Positions 35,468-47,198 of a DNA stretch of 64,000 nucleotides are shown here, one piece after another. Source of the DNA: Dillenia suffruticosa (taxonomy: Eukaryota > Streptophyta > Magnoliopsida > Dilleniales > Dilleniaceae); NCBI GenBank assembly GCA_033439265.1, contig JAVTVX010000021.1, forward strand, positions 13,109,001 to 13,173,000, in the 5' to 3' direction. Numbering within the stretch: the first letter of the stretch is position 1; each line of letters opens with the position of its first letter. The translations under genes and the position numbers were made by a program. The notes beneath the pieces were generated by a model. It was not told where the DNA came from, searched no databases, and saw nothing but the letters and a program-made list of their open reading frames with translations.

Positions 35468-36524
35468 TTGGGTTTTGGACTCCACCCACCCAAATCATTT
35501 TCGGGTTTTTTTGACCTTGTTTTTCTCACGCGCGCATTTGGTTGTGTGTATGTGACGCTGCCAATGAAGTTGGGTCATTATATTTTCACTCACCATTGGG
35601 GCCCTAATATTGAGGCGTTGTCGTGGAAGCACGAGCTGGTTTGGAGAACTTTCTTCATTTCTGCTGGTGTTGACGTTGTGTTGTGTTGTGTTGTGTTTAG
35701 TTTAGTATGCGCACTTGGGCAGGTGATGATAGAGTCCTCGATGACACGGTTTAAGCGGTAAAACCTCTCCTTCCATTATTAGTCTGATTTTGCTTATATC
35801 TCTTTATACAAAAAAAAAAAAATGGTTATGATAAATTAATAATGATCTATGAGCTTGGGAACGCTAAGAGAGAATTTTTTTTCCATCATCGAAAATGTTA
35901 TTGATTCCATTTAAACAGTTATAACATCTAAATTAAAAATTAATTCTTCTAACGTTTACTTTGGATTAATCAGTTTTCAGATATCGATAATTAAATAAAA
36001 AATTCACTCACAAAACTCTAAAATTATAAAATTAAAATATATGTATAATATTTATTTTGGATTATTTTTGGACTATTCCCAATCAAGAAATTTAACAAAT
36101 GATGTTAGCATCATGAAGAACAATCACACCTATTGTAATTACTTTAAAATAATTTGATTTATCACCAATTTTTAATTAATTTCATAATTGGATATGGATA
36201 CATTTTAAACAAATTTTGGATTTGAGTTTTGTGAACGGTGACAATAAGTCTAGAGAATTTTATTTTTTAAGAGTTTAATTTGAATCGAATTAGATTTAGG
36301 AAGAATCGATATGATTATCAAATAATAGTAGTTTATAAAAAAAATAATTTGATTTATTAAATTCTTATTAAAAATTTGAAAGAGATGATAAGGTGAAAAC
36401 TATTTATATTTCTAATATTAAGAGTCATATTGACGTGGTAATAACACGAGCGTTGGAAGATGTTAAGGTAGAATTTTGCCAAGAGATGGTAATTCGTCGT
36501 TAACTAGTTGGGGCTTAATCTGGA
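35468..36524. other. Spacer between the A4 flank and the MITE/block X copy 2
   Basis: 35690-36404 repeats 26330-26960. A 97-codon frame at 35468-35761 has no recognisable domain and is not kept in the other copy, so I do not call it. About 105 bases (36410-36515) have no counterpart in copy 1. Confidence 0.45.
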
Positions 36525-37065
36525 GTTTTGTACAGAATTAAACCTGTAAAAAAAATTTTGAAATGATCTCAGACCGAAAATAATTATGTATCTAACCTTG
36601 ATTTATCGTAAGTTGGACCCGCGACAAGCTATGGCTGTTGGCCACACTAGACTTGTATCGCGTCTTCAACTCGCGACCAGGCATGTCACTGGTTGAACCC
36701 GCGACAAAGCCTGTTGGGTCACCCCTCGACACAGGCCTGCGAGCCCAACACGACTTAGTGGGCCCTCTCCTACCATTCATATTTGTGTTTGACAATACCA
36801 AAATTTGACTTCCTAAGTATGTTGTGGTCAAACCCACGACAAAGACCCGCGGGCATAACGGACCTAACCCGTGATATATGCTGTCGCGTCTTAAGACGCG
36901 ACACGCGTGGCCGTGATATTGCCATGTCGCTTTGTCACTGATTCAACCCGCAACATAACTTGTTGCGGGAACTTGCGATAAATGAGGATTAAATATCGAA
37001 TTATTTTTGACCTGAGTAAATTTAAAAAATTTTTCTTTTTTACGGATTTAATTCCGTATAAAGTT
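36525..37065. mobile_element. Non-autonomous DNA transposon with long terminal inverted repeats (Mutator-like MITE)
   Basis: Imperfect terminal inverted repeats of roughly 115-120 bases: 36525-36645 pairs with 36945-37065. Examples are TTTATCGTAAGTTGGACC on the left and, read on the other strand, TTTATCGCAAGTTCCCGC on the right. Flanking direct repeats are CTTAATCTGGAG on the left and CTTAATTTGAG on the right, close to the 9-11 bases expected for Mutator-like elements. Block X copy 1 has the unfilled site near 26980 (GGCTTTAATTTGAG). The interior is GC-rich with repeated CCCGCGACAA and GTCGCG motifs. No transposase. CACTA is the main alternative, but long inverted ends and this target duplication favour Mutator. 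Confidence 0.72.
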
Positions 37066-37074
37066 CCTTAATTT

Positions 37075-38160
37075 GAGTAGGCATGGGCATGTACAACCCT
37101 CTGGTCTTAAAGTGAAACAGAGGGCGAGTCTGGAAGAGAGAGAGAGGGAGATTGATTGATTGTTTGTGATTGGACAATCAATCCCCATCTTGAACTTTCT
37201 CCAAATGTTGGAACCTATTTCACTCTCGTTTCTTCTTGAATTCCTCCTCTTCTCCTTGTTGGCTCGGAGAGTGTTAACACGGACAGCCCAACTACTCAAA
37301 TCTCATTTTCACTGCTCTCATTGTCGAAGCTCTTCCTTCTTGCCACTACTCTCTCCTCTTCTTCTGCATTTTCGCCCATTCCCTTTATCGCTTCTTCGGC
37401 TTCTTCGGCTTCTTCTTCTCCTCCTTTTCGCCTCCTCAATCGGTACGCAATACAGAATTTCTCAGTTTTTGATTTGTTTGAGTTTGCGGGTGTTTTTTTA
37501 AGGAAATTTATGGGTATAATTTCTAGGAAATTAGGGGGTTTTCTTTTATTTATTTTTAATGCACGATTAAACCAAAAATTTGATAGACCCATGATTTGAT
37601 TTTGCTATGAAAAGGGTTCCTAGAATTTTATGCAACAACCTAGGAATTATGCAGGCACGCACACTAGGAAAACCTTACCCTCTGGTGTGCATTGTTTTGA
37701 TAGATTAGTCTGAAATCAGACAATCCCACTAATCGGATTTCCCCAAAAGGGAAGATTAAGATGAAAATCCTTTATTAACCTTTATTGAATATCAAAACAT
37801 AATTGAAATTCAATTACAAGTAGAAAAGGGAGATTAAGCGAAACCCTTATAAAAAAATTGCAGTTCTAATAACTTGTCATAACCCAAAATTTTGCAGGTC
37901 AATTATAAGTCTTTCCCGAATGAACATAGGAGACATCTATTCAGTCCCTAGGAAACCATTGCTGGGTACTTTTACTTTAAATTTGTTTCTTAATTATGAT
38001 GTTTAACAGGAATATAGACTTGAATTGGACGATTAAAGCATTTAAGGGCCATGGAAGATTTACTCTTAAAAGATTAATGCATTTTCCAAGTCAATATAAA
38101 TTTGTTTCAAAATACAAACTTCAATCTGATCTGTTCGGTTAACGCCTTCTAACGGGTGTG
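37075..38160 (+). other. Block X copy 2: possible first exon plus intron of an unrelated gene
   Basis: Second copy of the segment at 26990-28080. The TC-rich leader-like part ends CCTCAATCG followed by GTACGCA (donor candidate at 37443); the acceptor TTTTGCAG ends at 37897. It retains an internal segment (37710-37816, GAAATCAGACAATCC...) that is also present at 57250-57345 but lost from copy 1. Frames 37160-37501 and 37321-37599 are Leu/Ser-rich, differ between copies and match nothing I know. Confidence 0.45.
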
Positions 38161-39063
38161 TGACCTTTTTGGAAATATATCCAAATGTATTCTTTTGGTC
38201 ATTATGTGCATGAAAAGAAAATAATATAGAAATTGCAATTGTACTAAATGCTATTGGTAAAAAAGAAGTGTGGGATCAAGTTCGTCAGAGCAGCTATAGC
38301 CATCAAAACGTGGCGTTCGGATATTCCTATTGTTCCACGTCGTTTATCATCCTGTTGGTGGTTGGAAAAAGCAGCGCTCTCTCTCCACACTTAAACGGCA
38401 TCGTTTGGTTGTTGAAGGCAATGCCGTTTGGCAACTCCCTGTTTAATAAACTTCCACACTTAGGCTCTGGGTGCTCTCTCTCTCTCTCTCTCTCTACTCG
38501 TTCCTACTTGCTTCAATCATTGTTAATTATTTTTGGCATATTTCTACTCAGATTTTTTTTTAATTATTTCTTATAAGGGGAGTTTGCAATTACCTTTGTT
38601 TAGAAAATGCCTGCACAGAATTTGTGAAGCTGATTTCTGATTTTTCCTTTTTATTTCTATTCTCAAATAAAATAAAGATGCTTACTAATTTTCATGAGAT
38701 ATTAGATTATAGGTTTTATATGGTGATGCCTACCCAATTTTTGTTGCTAATTTATGATCACCTAATTCAGGCCTACTTTTAGAATGACATGATTCTTCAT
38801 ATATATACAAATATTCTCAATTACATGTGCAATATTAGGGGCGAGATTCTATATGTGTATGAACTGAAGAGTAAGGCATACTTGTGGTGCTTATAATAGA
38901 AAAAACAAAAGAAGATTAAGAAAAGGAAAAGGTAGGCTGAAGCCAATATACACCAATTATTTCTCACGTATGTAATGAAAGAGAAAAGGGAGAAGTAGAA
39001 AACGACACCTTAAGAGACATAACGGTACATTATTCGGAGTCATGCCAGGACTTCCTTACACAA
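38161..39063. other. A5 3' flank
   Basis: A-type 3' module: AAACGGCATCGTTT at 38393-38406, a CT run at 38477-38494, then AT-rich sequence to the A5 stop. No coding region. Nearly the same as the A4 flank, as expected for sister X-A blocks. Confidence 0.6.
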
Positions 39064-41991
39064 TTACATATTGGAAAGCTTCTCTCCGATGTGATCCAAG
39101 AACCTGAAATAGGTCAATCTCCAAGATTTCTTGAACAATATAGGACCCATGACACACCAAAACCCCACCACGAATCCCCATCCCATACCCAAATAAAACC
39201 ATACAGAGATTATTTCATTGCTGTCTTCATTATCTGGAGCATTTTCGGCAGATGGTGGTGCTGCAGTACGATGGGTGCCACAATTCCTTGTGAGAGGAGG
39301 CCCACATAGATTGTTTCCCATAAAGCTAGAAGGATCTAAGCCGCTAAGCTGAGTGCTAGATGGTATTTCCCCTGATAAGAAGTTGTGTGACAAGTTCAAG
39401 TGGCTTAAGAAGGTCAGATTTGATATGCTTGGGGGAATTTCACCAGTAAGGTGATTCCATGAAAGATCAAGAGATTCTAATAAGCTCATATCACCAAGCT
39501 TCTTTGGGATTGTTCCCCGAAAATAATTTCGTGATAAATTTAATCCCTGTAATGCGACAAGATCCATTAATTCAATGGGTATCTCTCCTGATAAATTATT
39601 GCTCGAGAGGTCCATGTTAGTCACAAGACCAAGAGTGTTTGCATATAGAACATCCATTCCTTTTGTCACAACTTGTAAGCCATCTCCATACGATGAATCA
39701 GGATAAATGGATGTTGAGTTTTGCCTAAAGGTCATGGCTGTAAAGTTCTTGAAACAGGTTGGAATTTCTCCAGAAAAATTGTTATGCGCAATGTCCAAGA
39801 TTTGAAGAGAAGTCAGGTGACACAGCTCCTTGGGAATCTGGCCTTCAAATCCATTTGAGTGAATGATGAGAAATCTCAGGCTTAGAAAACTTGTTCCAAT
39901 CCATGTTGGTAGTTTTCCTGTAAAGGAATTCATACCAAGATCAAGAGTCCTCAAGCCTGAACAATTTTGCAAAGACAGGGGAAGCCCCCCAGAGAGGCTA
40001 TTATTCTCAAGGTGCAATGATTGGAGATTGCTTAAGTATCCGATTGAGCTTGGAATTCGGCCTGAGAAAAAATTGTTATCCATCCATACATGGTGTAGCT
40101 GTGGCCAATCCACCCAACAATCAGGAATTTCTCCAGACAAGATATTGTGGTGAAGACTCAAAAAAACAAGCCTATATTGTTCCTTCATTCTGTGACAAAT
40201 GACGTGAGCAATATCTCCAGAAAAAGAGTTGATTGAAAGATCAGCAAGAAACGTATTTTGAGAGAGAATAGGTAATGGACCATGAAATTGGTTGGAGGAA
40301 AGGTCAAAGCCGGAGCCAGGAACATTGCTGCGGATTATGTTTGGGACTTGGCCATAGATTTTATTTCCAGAAAGACTGATATATTGGAAGTTTGCACTCA
40401 TATTCCAAAACCACATGGGAACACTATCTGAAATTCCAGTGTTAGATATGTCTAAGGAGGTAAGCTCCTTTTGTGATTGAAGCCATTGGGGGAATTGCGG
40501 GCCCATTTTCCATCCACTCACATCTAGCCTGTGAAGAGCAAAATGAGGAACCCAATCACGACCAACATTTAATATCAAAGAGTTTTCGGCTGCTGATAGC
40601 ACTTTCAAATTGGAGAGATTGGTGAGCTGAACTTCAGACACAATTCCTTCCAGCTTGTTTTGTCCAATAAAAAGGGATTCCAACCGTGAAAGGTGCCAAA
40701 GACTTTTGGGAATAGATCCATTAAGCAGATTTTCATTTAAATATAGTACCCTCATGGAGGTCAATCGTCCTATGCAATCAGGAATAGGACCCGAAATAGA
40801 GATATTTCCAAGATCCAATTCTTGAAGATTTCTGAAATGTAGATTATTAGATATGCATTTACCTACTAAACTTTCAAAAACCTCTGATGCACTCCCCCCG
40901 ATACTATTAGAATACAAATAGATAACCCTCAAATGTAGAAGATTTGACATGGATTTTGGTATCGGCCCTATCATCTTATTCCACGAAATGCTAAAAAACT
41001 CTAGACGGGTGAAATTCTGGAACCAATCTGGTATCGTGGAATTAAATTCGTTACGATTCAAATAAAGATAGGTAAGCTGAGTCAAGTTTTTTAGACCAAT
41101 TGGAATGACACCTTCAAAATTATTTGAACCTAAATTTAGGGACACAAGATTATGGAGAGTGTAAATCCAACTTGGTATTGAAGGGCCAAAGAAGTTGCCA
41201 GAAATATCAAGAATATTTAGTGAAGAAGAAAAATTTAGAGTACGAGGCAAGGAAGAGGAGGACTCAAGCAGTTTACAACTTGACAACCGCAACTCAACCA
41301 AAGAAGAGAATGAATTCATTACCTGTAGCCAGTTAGACACCTGGCTAAGATCCACTCCATCCAGCTGTAGTCGTGTCAAAGGGAGGCCCAAAAGCCATAG
41401 AAGATTGTTATTCTTAAATGTTAGATCATCATATGATGCAAGGCCGAGAGAGTGCAAATTTGAGAGATTTCCAATTTGAGGAGGAATGATACCTCCAAAA
41501 CCAGCTTGAGATAGATTGAGATGTTGCAAACTCACCAAAGAGCCGATGAAGGTAGGAATTGAAGTTCCTCCAAAATCATTGTAGCTGAGGTCCAGGACCC
41601 TTAGATGGTTCAAATGCTGCAGAGAAGGATTGATGTTACCGCCTAGTTTGGTCCTTTCATAAGCCTCTTTTTCAGCGTCACTTGTATACGTGGCCGAAGC
41701 ATCAGGTGGGGTATTACCAAGACGGAGCTCACGTACATGGCCAGTGAAGTCGTCGCAAACAACACCAGCCCATTTGCAACAATCAAGTTCATCAACAGCA
41801 TTCCAAGAGGAGAGTCGCCAAGAATGATCTATGAGTTCCTTCTTGAAGTTCAACAGAGCCTCTCTTTCACTTCCAATGCACAACATGTTGTCGTTCGGTC
41901 CTCTGCCAGCTTCCTCAGCGGAGCAGGGATTGAAGCTGCCCATTATTGTGAGCAGAATACCAACAAGGGAAAGAAATGTTGCCCGTTTCAT
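39064..41991 (-). CDS. A5: LRR receptor-like protein, EIX2/HcrVf type, intact
   Basis: Intronless, 975 residues from the Met at 41991 (MKRATFLSLVGILLTIMGS). The frame is open to 42243, but that lies upstream of the TATA box at 42087-42094, so the longer form is rejected. The order is signal peptide, LRR cap (CIGSEREALLNFK; CCKWAGVVC), acidic insert ending KLGG, LRR array, island domain, four LRRs, NNLCGPPLTRNC cap, acidic spacer, membrane helix (GFVVGFWCVMG) and a short basic tail ending GEKLSNM. It stops 13 residues earlier than A1 and A4 because a TAA replaces GAA. Expected to be a glycosylated plasma-membrane receptor without a kinase. It belongs with A4 by sequence and by the duplicated block X next to it. 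Confidence 0.93.
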   Translation of the reverse strand: MKRATFLSLVGILLTIMGSFNPCSAEEAGRGPNDNMLCIGSEREALLNFKKELIDHSWRLSSWNAVDELDCCKWAGVVCDDFTGHVRELRLGNTPPDASATYTSDAEKEAYERTKLGGNINPSLQHLNHLRVLDLSYNDFGGTSIPTFIGSLVSLQHLNLSQAGFGGIIPPQIGNLSNLHSLGLASYDDLTFKNNNLLWLLGLPLTRLQLDGVDLSQVSNWLQVMNSFSSLVELRLSSCKLLESSSSLPRTLNFSSSLNILDISGNFFGPSIPSWIYTLHNLVSLNLGSNNFEGVIPIGLKNLTQLTYLYLNRNEFNSTIPDWFQNFTRLEFFSISWNKMIGPIPKSMSNLLHLRVIYLYSNSIGGSASEVFESLVGKCISNNLHFRNLQELDLGNISISGPIPDCIGRLTSMRVLYLNENLLNGSIPKSLWHLSRLESLFIGQNKLEGIVSEVQLTNLSNLKVLSAAENSLILNVGRDWVPHFALHRLDVSGWKMGPQFPQWLQSQKELTSLDISNTGISDSVPMWFWNMSANFQYISLSGNKIYGQVPNIIRSNVPGSGFDLSSNQFHGPLPILSQNTFLADLSINSFSGDIAHVICHRMKEQYRLVFLSLHHNILSGEIPDCWVDWPQLHHVWMDNNFFSGRIPSSIGYLSNLQSLHLENNSLSGGLPLSLQNCSGLRTLDLGMNSFTGKLPTWIGTSFLSLRFLIIHSNGFEGQIPKELCHLTSLQILDIAHNNFSGEIPTCFKNFTAMTFRQNSTSIYPDSSYGDGLQVVTKGMDVLYANTLGLVTNMDLSSNNLSGEIPIELMDLVALQGLNLSRNYFRGTIPKKLGDMSLLESLDLSWNHLTGEIPPSISNLTFLSHLNLSHNFLSGEIPSSTQLSGLDPSSFMGNNLCGPPLTRNCGTHRTAAPPSAENAPDNEDSNEIISVWFYLGMGWGFVVGFWCVMGPILFKKSWRLTYFRFLDHIGEKLSNM

Positions 41992-42086
41992 TTTGCTTTT
42001 TCCTGAAATCATTATCTTACCGTGGAGAATATTATCAAGTGTGAGCAGGCCGTTTGTTTTGGGAGAGAGAGTGGAGAGTAGAAGCC

Positions 42087-42170
42087 TATTTATAGGAAAA
42101 ACGAGACCTGAATTCTTGATTTTTCTACCGTAAATATCAGGGACACTTGACCGAAACCTCCATTTGATTG
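42087..42170 (-). promoter_or_regulatory. A5 core promoter with W-box
   Basis: TATAAATA at 42087-42094 (minus strand), about 95 bases before the ATG, and CCAATCAAATGG at about 42160-42171. Between them, on the plus strand, TTGACC at 42147-42152 is a full W-box core (WRKY target). A1, A4 and A6 have TTGACA there and A2 has TTGACC. Confidence 0.65.
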
Positions 42171-42171
42171 G

Positions 42172-45100
42172 TGCAGGACACCGATTCGGAGAAACAGAAC
42201 TAAAGGAACCCCCATTTTTCATGTCCTTTTTTTTCATCATCACTCTCCTTTTTCTCCATTTCCAATCAACGTTTTTTATGAACTATTTTTTGTGGTTCAT
42301 ATGGAACTATATTTGTTGTCTTTTTCTCTCTATACTTTTGAGATAGTTTTTCCAAACTTACCGGAGTATCGGTTTTAATTTTTTTTTTTTCTGAAATTGT
42401 ATTGAATTGAGTTCAATTAAGTATAAATCACTCTAATATCAAATTGAAAACTTTCAAATGTGGGGAGTTAGGGATTGAGTTCATAAATGCATAATTAAAT
42501 ACCAACTTACTTATAGGGGTTAAATGAGCGTAATATTTTTTTATTGATTTTTATATTATTTTTGAGTAAATATTACACTAATTTATAGTGTTTGATATGC
42601 TAGAATTGATAGAAGAGATTCACGGAGAAAAGTGGAGAAAAACGAACCAAATTAGAGTTTTTCATGCAAGGAATAAAAATTTGGATAGCAGCACTCATTA
42701 TGTAGTATGTGGACATATTGATTTCAAGAGACAATGCAAGATTTTGTTGAAAAATCACTGCCGTAAGCTTTCTTTTCTAATTGCACATTCATGAAAGAAT
42801 TGAAATGGATTTGAAGATGTTGAAGGTTTTGAAGATTTTATTTCATTCTTAATATTTAGAGATTTGAATTCTGAAAATATAAATCTCAATATATTTAAAA
42901 TTCTTTTATTTGAAATGTCTTAGCATATTATTTTTTTCAAACCAATTAAAGTTATTTTCTGAGGAGAAAAATAGCAGCCGGCAGCCCAGGGAAGCATATT
43001 TTCCTGACTTTCTGGCACAGCAGCAATATATTATTTTGTGAGTTTTGCTTTTATCATATGTTATTTTTAAATTAATTTTTTAGATAAAATTATTGAAATA
43101 TTGATAAATAAAAATTGTAAGATCTAATTAAGTTTATTGGTTCAATATTTATAAGTATTTATTTAATCTATATTGTTTAATATTTATGATTCTTTGAATT
43201 TATTAAAATGAGACATATTTGATAGCTTTAGAATAGTCTATTACCAATTAAAAAGGTAAGATTTGTTTGTTTTTAATAAAGTGATAAATGACATGATTTT
43301 ATTGTCTCACAAGCGGTTTATCTTATATCATAAGGTTAAATATTCTAATTTAAATAAATTTATATTGGAATTTGTTAATTAGAAATGGTTCTCTCTAAAT
43401 TTTAATGATTTCGAAACATTAGATCCAACTAAAGTCGCTTTGATTGTCTTTTGATTAGGGAATTAGTAAATGATGGTATCTTAATTATCGAAAAAATAAG
43501 AAGAGATTAGTCATTTTATGATAGTTAATGGCTATAACTAATTTATTTATATAATGTTGAGTAATTTTTGTATCAATTATCAATCACATGATATCAAGGT
43601 GGAAATAATTTCTTTGGTTAAATTTTATTCTTATTGATATTTTCTCTTTTAATTAGTATTATTTAATTATCTTACTTTAGTTAATTTTATTGATTTATTT
43701 ATTTTTTTAATTTTAGATAATTTTTCAACCCCATATTTTTTAAATCCACCGCTTCTACGAGGACATGACTTTATTCACCCTAAACTTATTTTTTATGAAT
43801 TAATTATTTTTATTTTTTATTGTTTTGACACCCATCACTTACCTAAAAGTTAAGTATAGTAGAGAAGAGAATATATATGTTTATTTATAAATCACATTTT
43901 TTTATTTATTTGGTATAAATTACACATAATTTGTAACACTTGAACCAGACCGCCCCCTATTTATCTTCAAAGTCCATGGCCAGTCTTTCCAAACTCAAGT
44001 GACAATTGTATTGTATCCCTCAATGTTTTGCTAATAGTTCAATTATCACCTTTTTCTTTCACAGTTTTTTCTTTTATTTTTCCTTTTTTCTTTTTTGCAA
44101 ATTTCTTTTTATTTTTTTAGTTACAGAGGAGAGTATCACCTTCGGGAAGAGGGTACGAGCACGAATTTGAGCCATAACTCGACTGAATCTTCCTTTTATC
44201 ATTTTTTTAAGATTTTAAATTCAAAACTCTCTAATATAACACAAAAAAAAAAACACATACACATATTTCATATATCATTTATATTATATGCTTTTTGCTC
44301 ACATGTAATTTTCACCAAACCAATATGTACGATACAAGGATAGTGACGGGAGTGGTGGGCATTGATTCTACCTCCAATATTAATTACAAGTTTCAAACGT
44401 CATCTTGCAGCATTTGACCCAAAAGCCACCCAAAGTCAATGCTCAGGCTGGAGTTTTCAAATGGTCAGGTCAGTCTATCCCCCAACAAAGCAGACGCGGC
44501 ACGAGTTTTCCCCAACATAATTACAAAGGATCAGTCTTTCCCCAACATTTAGTGAAAGCACTGTTGAAAAGAAAAAGATGATGTCTTTCCCCAACATTTG
44601 CCGCTCATATTCTTGCTAAATGTGCTAATTTCCTTGGGTTGGGTCTACTGCCATTATGTTTTGTTCATATGGCTATTGCCCACGCACCGCACGCAAACGG
44701 CTTGACTGCAGCATCAAAAGAGAGTCTGCGCCAAGTGAGGGAGGGGCATCCGGTGGGGTTGATCTTTTTAATTTTGTTTTCTTCGATGAGTCATTAATTG
44801 TTCAAAAGTAAATTAATGACTTTGGGACTGATTATTGCGTTATAGACTATGCCGAGAATTTCCACCAATTCTGCTGCCAACTTTGATATGGACCGCCATT
44901 GACTTCGACTATTGCTGGCAAGTAGCTATAGTATCAAAATTCTAGGGAGAGTTTCAACGGTATAAGATATGAGCTGATTTGTTTTCCTTTTTTTTTTTAT
45001 ATAAAGTTTCTTTATCGATAAAAAATAATAAAATAATTAAAATACAAATTTTCATATATTATTAAAAGTTAAATATTAAGATGAAAAAAATTAATTTTTA

Positions 45101-47198
45101 TAATATATTACTTCGTTATTCTGTTACTCCCACAGGTAATCCAAGAACCTGAAATACGTTGATCTCCATTATATTAGCTATGTATTAACCCTATATTTTT
45201 ACTATGTTATCACTTTAATCCCTCCATTTAGGTTAGGGATGAAATAGGATAAAAATTTTAAAAATAATAAAAATTGAAAAATGAAAACTTAAAAATATAT
45301 ATATATATTAAAAAAAGAGTAATCATCTCCATCACATACGCATTGTCTACTTTTCTATTTCTCAAACCCCTTGATCTATCCCCATCACCCCCACTATTCC
45401 AAACTTCAAAATGTGACAGTCAAAAGACAAAGACCTCTATACATTTTCTTTTATAGCACTAGAGGTTACATAGATGTAATGTAATGTTTATTTCTACTAG
45501 TTACAGAAAATTTATTTTTTTTACTTGCAAAAAGCTATATTATCTAATTAAAAACTTCTTACTTAGATCAAAATTATATATAGAATTAAAAATAAAAATA
45601 AATTAAAACAAGTTGCCGATAATTCAGACTTTCCTAACATTTCCTAAGTTGCATTTCAAAATGTGCATTTTGAATTGAGCTCAATTTAATAATACTATAA
45701 ATAAATTTATTGCTTTTTTTTTTTGCTAATAATAAAGGATTTTTACTCAAGTAAAGGAGATTTTTCCCCTTTTGATTTTAATATGAATTTCAGACACATG
45801 AAGACATATGTTGGCACCACTGCAGCAAGCAACTACAACCCACAAGTGATGTAGATATGATGAATATTACATGTTAAACTTATAATTTGATTTGTATAAA
45901 TAAAAATTATACTTAGTGAACATAAAATAATTATTCCAACTCAAACATATTTTTTAACCTAAGTTGGTACCTGCCACCTCATCCGCCAATTCACATGGTA
46001 TTTTAACATCAAAATCCGAGGGAGACATTAAATGTTTTTAACATCTTTATATTTTTAACCTAAGATGGAAATTTCGACAAGCAAACCTCAGATAGCCAAA
46101 ACGCAGCGTGGAGATGTTCCCAAAGTTCCACGTCTGTCCTTCCTGTCTGCGCTAGGAAAAGGCCGCGGTTCTTTCAATTCAAAAACGGTGTCGTTTGGTT
46201 GTTGGAAGAATTGCCGCCTTTTTCCGGACAACATAATTTGAGACGCGCGTTAACAACGTTTCTCTTTCCCGTCCCATCCACACGCGCACACACACACACA
46301 GAGACATTATTGAAAATAAAAAAAGGGGCACTTAAACTGAGAAGCAAGGGATTGAACTGAATTTGATTGATTAGCGTTCCATGGTTCGCCATTCTAACTG
46401 ACTATTTCCCTTGGGCCTTTGTCATCTATCTGTTTGATAAATTTCCTCACTTAAAGCTCTCAGTTTTATCTCTCTCTCTCTCTCTCGATTGTCAAGAAAA
46501 GTGACTTGTTTCGGTCCCTGTTTGTTAATTGTTTTTTCGCTTCAATCATCAGCACTAACTCTGATTAGCTAAATTTGATGAAATCATTGTGCCCATTAAT
46601 ATGCATTCTCTTCTGTTGCTGATTACTATTGATAATTTTTCACCCCCCACGTGTCCTACTCGGAATTTCTTAGTTATTTCTCATAATTTTGAGTTTGCAG
46701 GTGCCCTGTTCCTGTTGGTTTGGGAAACACCGTACAGAAAGATACACGTTTTAAGCAAGTAATATGCAACAGCAGATTGCTATTATCGGATAACATTACA
46801 GGTACTTATAATTCTGACGTATAAGTAAATAATGAGACAATTTTGGTGATTTTATTTTCAGAATTAAGTAGTACTTCTTCTTCATGAGATATTAGAGTAT
46901 GCACAACTTTTGTTGCCTAAATCCAAACTACCGAATCAGTGCTCACTTTTAAAATGAGAGGATTTTCATATACATGGAAATAGTCTAAGAAGCAATAGAG
47001 GCTAGCTGCTACATGTGCTCGATCTATGAAGTGTAAGGGCATACTTCTTGTGCTTATAATGGAAATGAAAAAAATAAAAAATAAAAAAAAATAAAGGGAA
47101 AAACAGGCTGAAAGCCAGAATACAACACTGCTATTTATCACACATAATGAAAGACAAAAGAGAAAAGAAGAGAAAGACACCTCAAGACATATTCTGAG
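42172..47198. other. A5 distal 5' flank and B2 3' flank
   Basis: No gene. Collinear with 15282-17900 and 53310-56680 apart from the 42511-43836 insertion. It includes the CTTTCCCCAACAT group (44469-44598), an AT-rich zone with a TA run (45296-45309), the B-type 3' module with AAACGGTGTCGTTT at 46183-46196, a CA run near 46289-46301, a CT run near 46470-46487 and a plus-strand GTTTGCAG acceptor-like site near 46693-46700. Confidence 0.55.
42511..43836. mobile_element. AT-rich 1.33-kb insertion with 6-bp flanking direct repeat
   Basis: The A1 flank (near 15590) and the A6 flank (near 53645) read straight through CCAACTTACCTAAAA. Here ACTTAC is present at 42505-42510 and again at 43837-43842, with 1326 bases between. 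The ends are weakly inverted: ATAGGGGTTAAA on the left, and ATGGGTGTCAAAA when the right end is read on the other strand. This resembles a decayed non-autonomous DNA element, perhaps hAT-like, though hAT elements make 8-bp duplications. No transposase frame was seen inside. Confidence 0.6.

Noticed and set aside
35468-35761. 97-residue plus-strand frame (MGFGLHPPKS...)
   Set aside because: No recognisable domain, AT/T-rich low-complexity surroundings, and not kept in the collinear copy near 26330.
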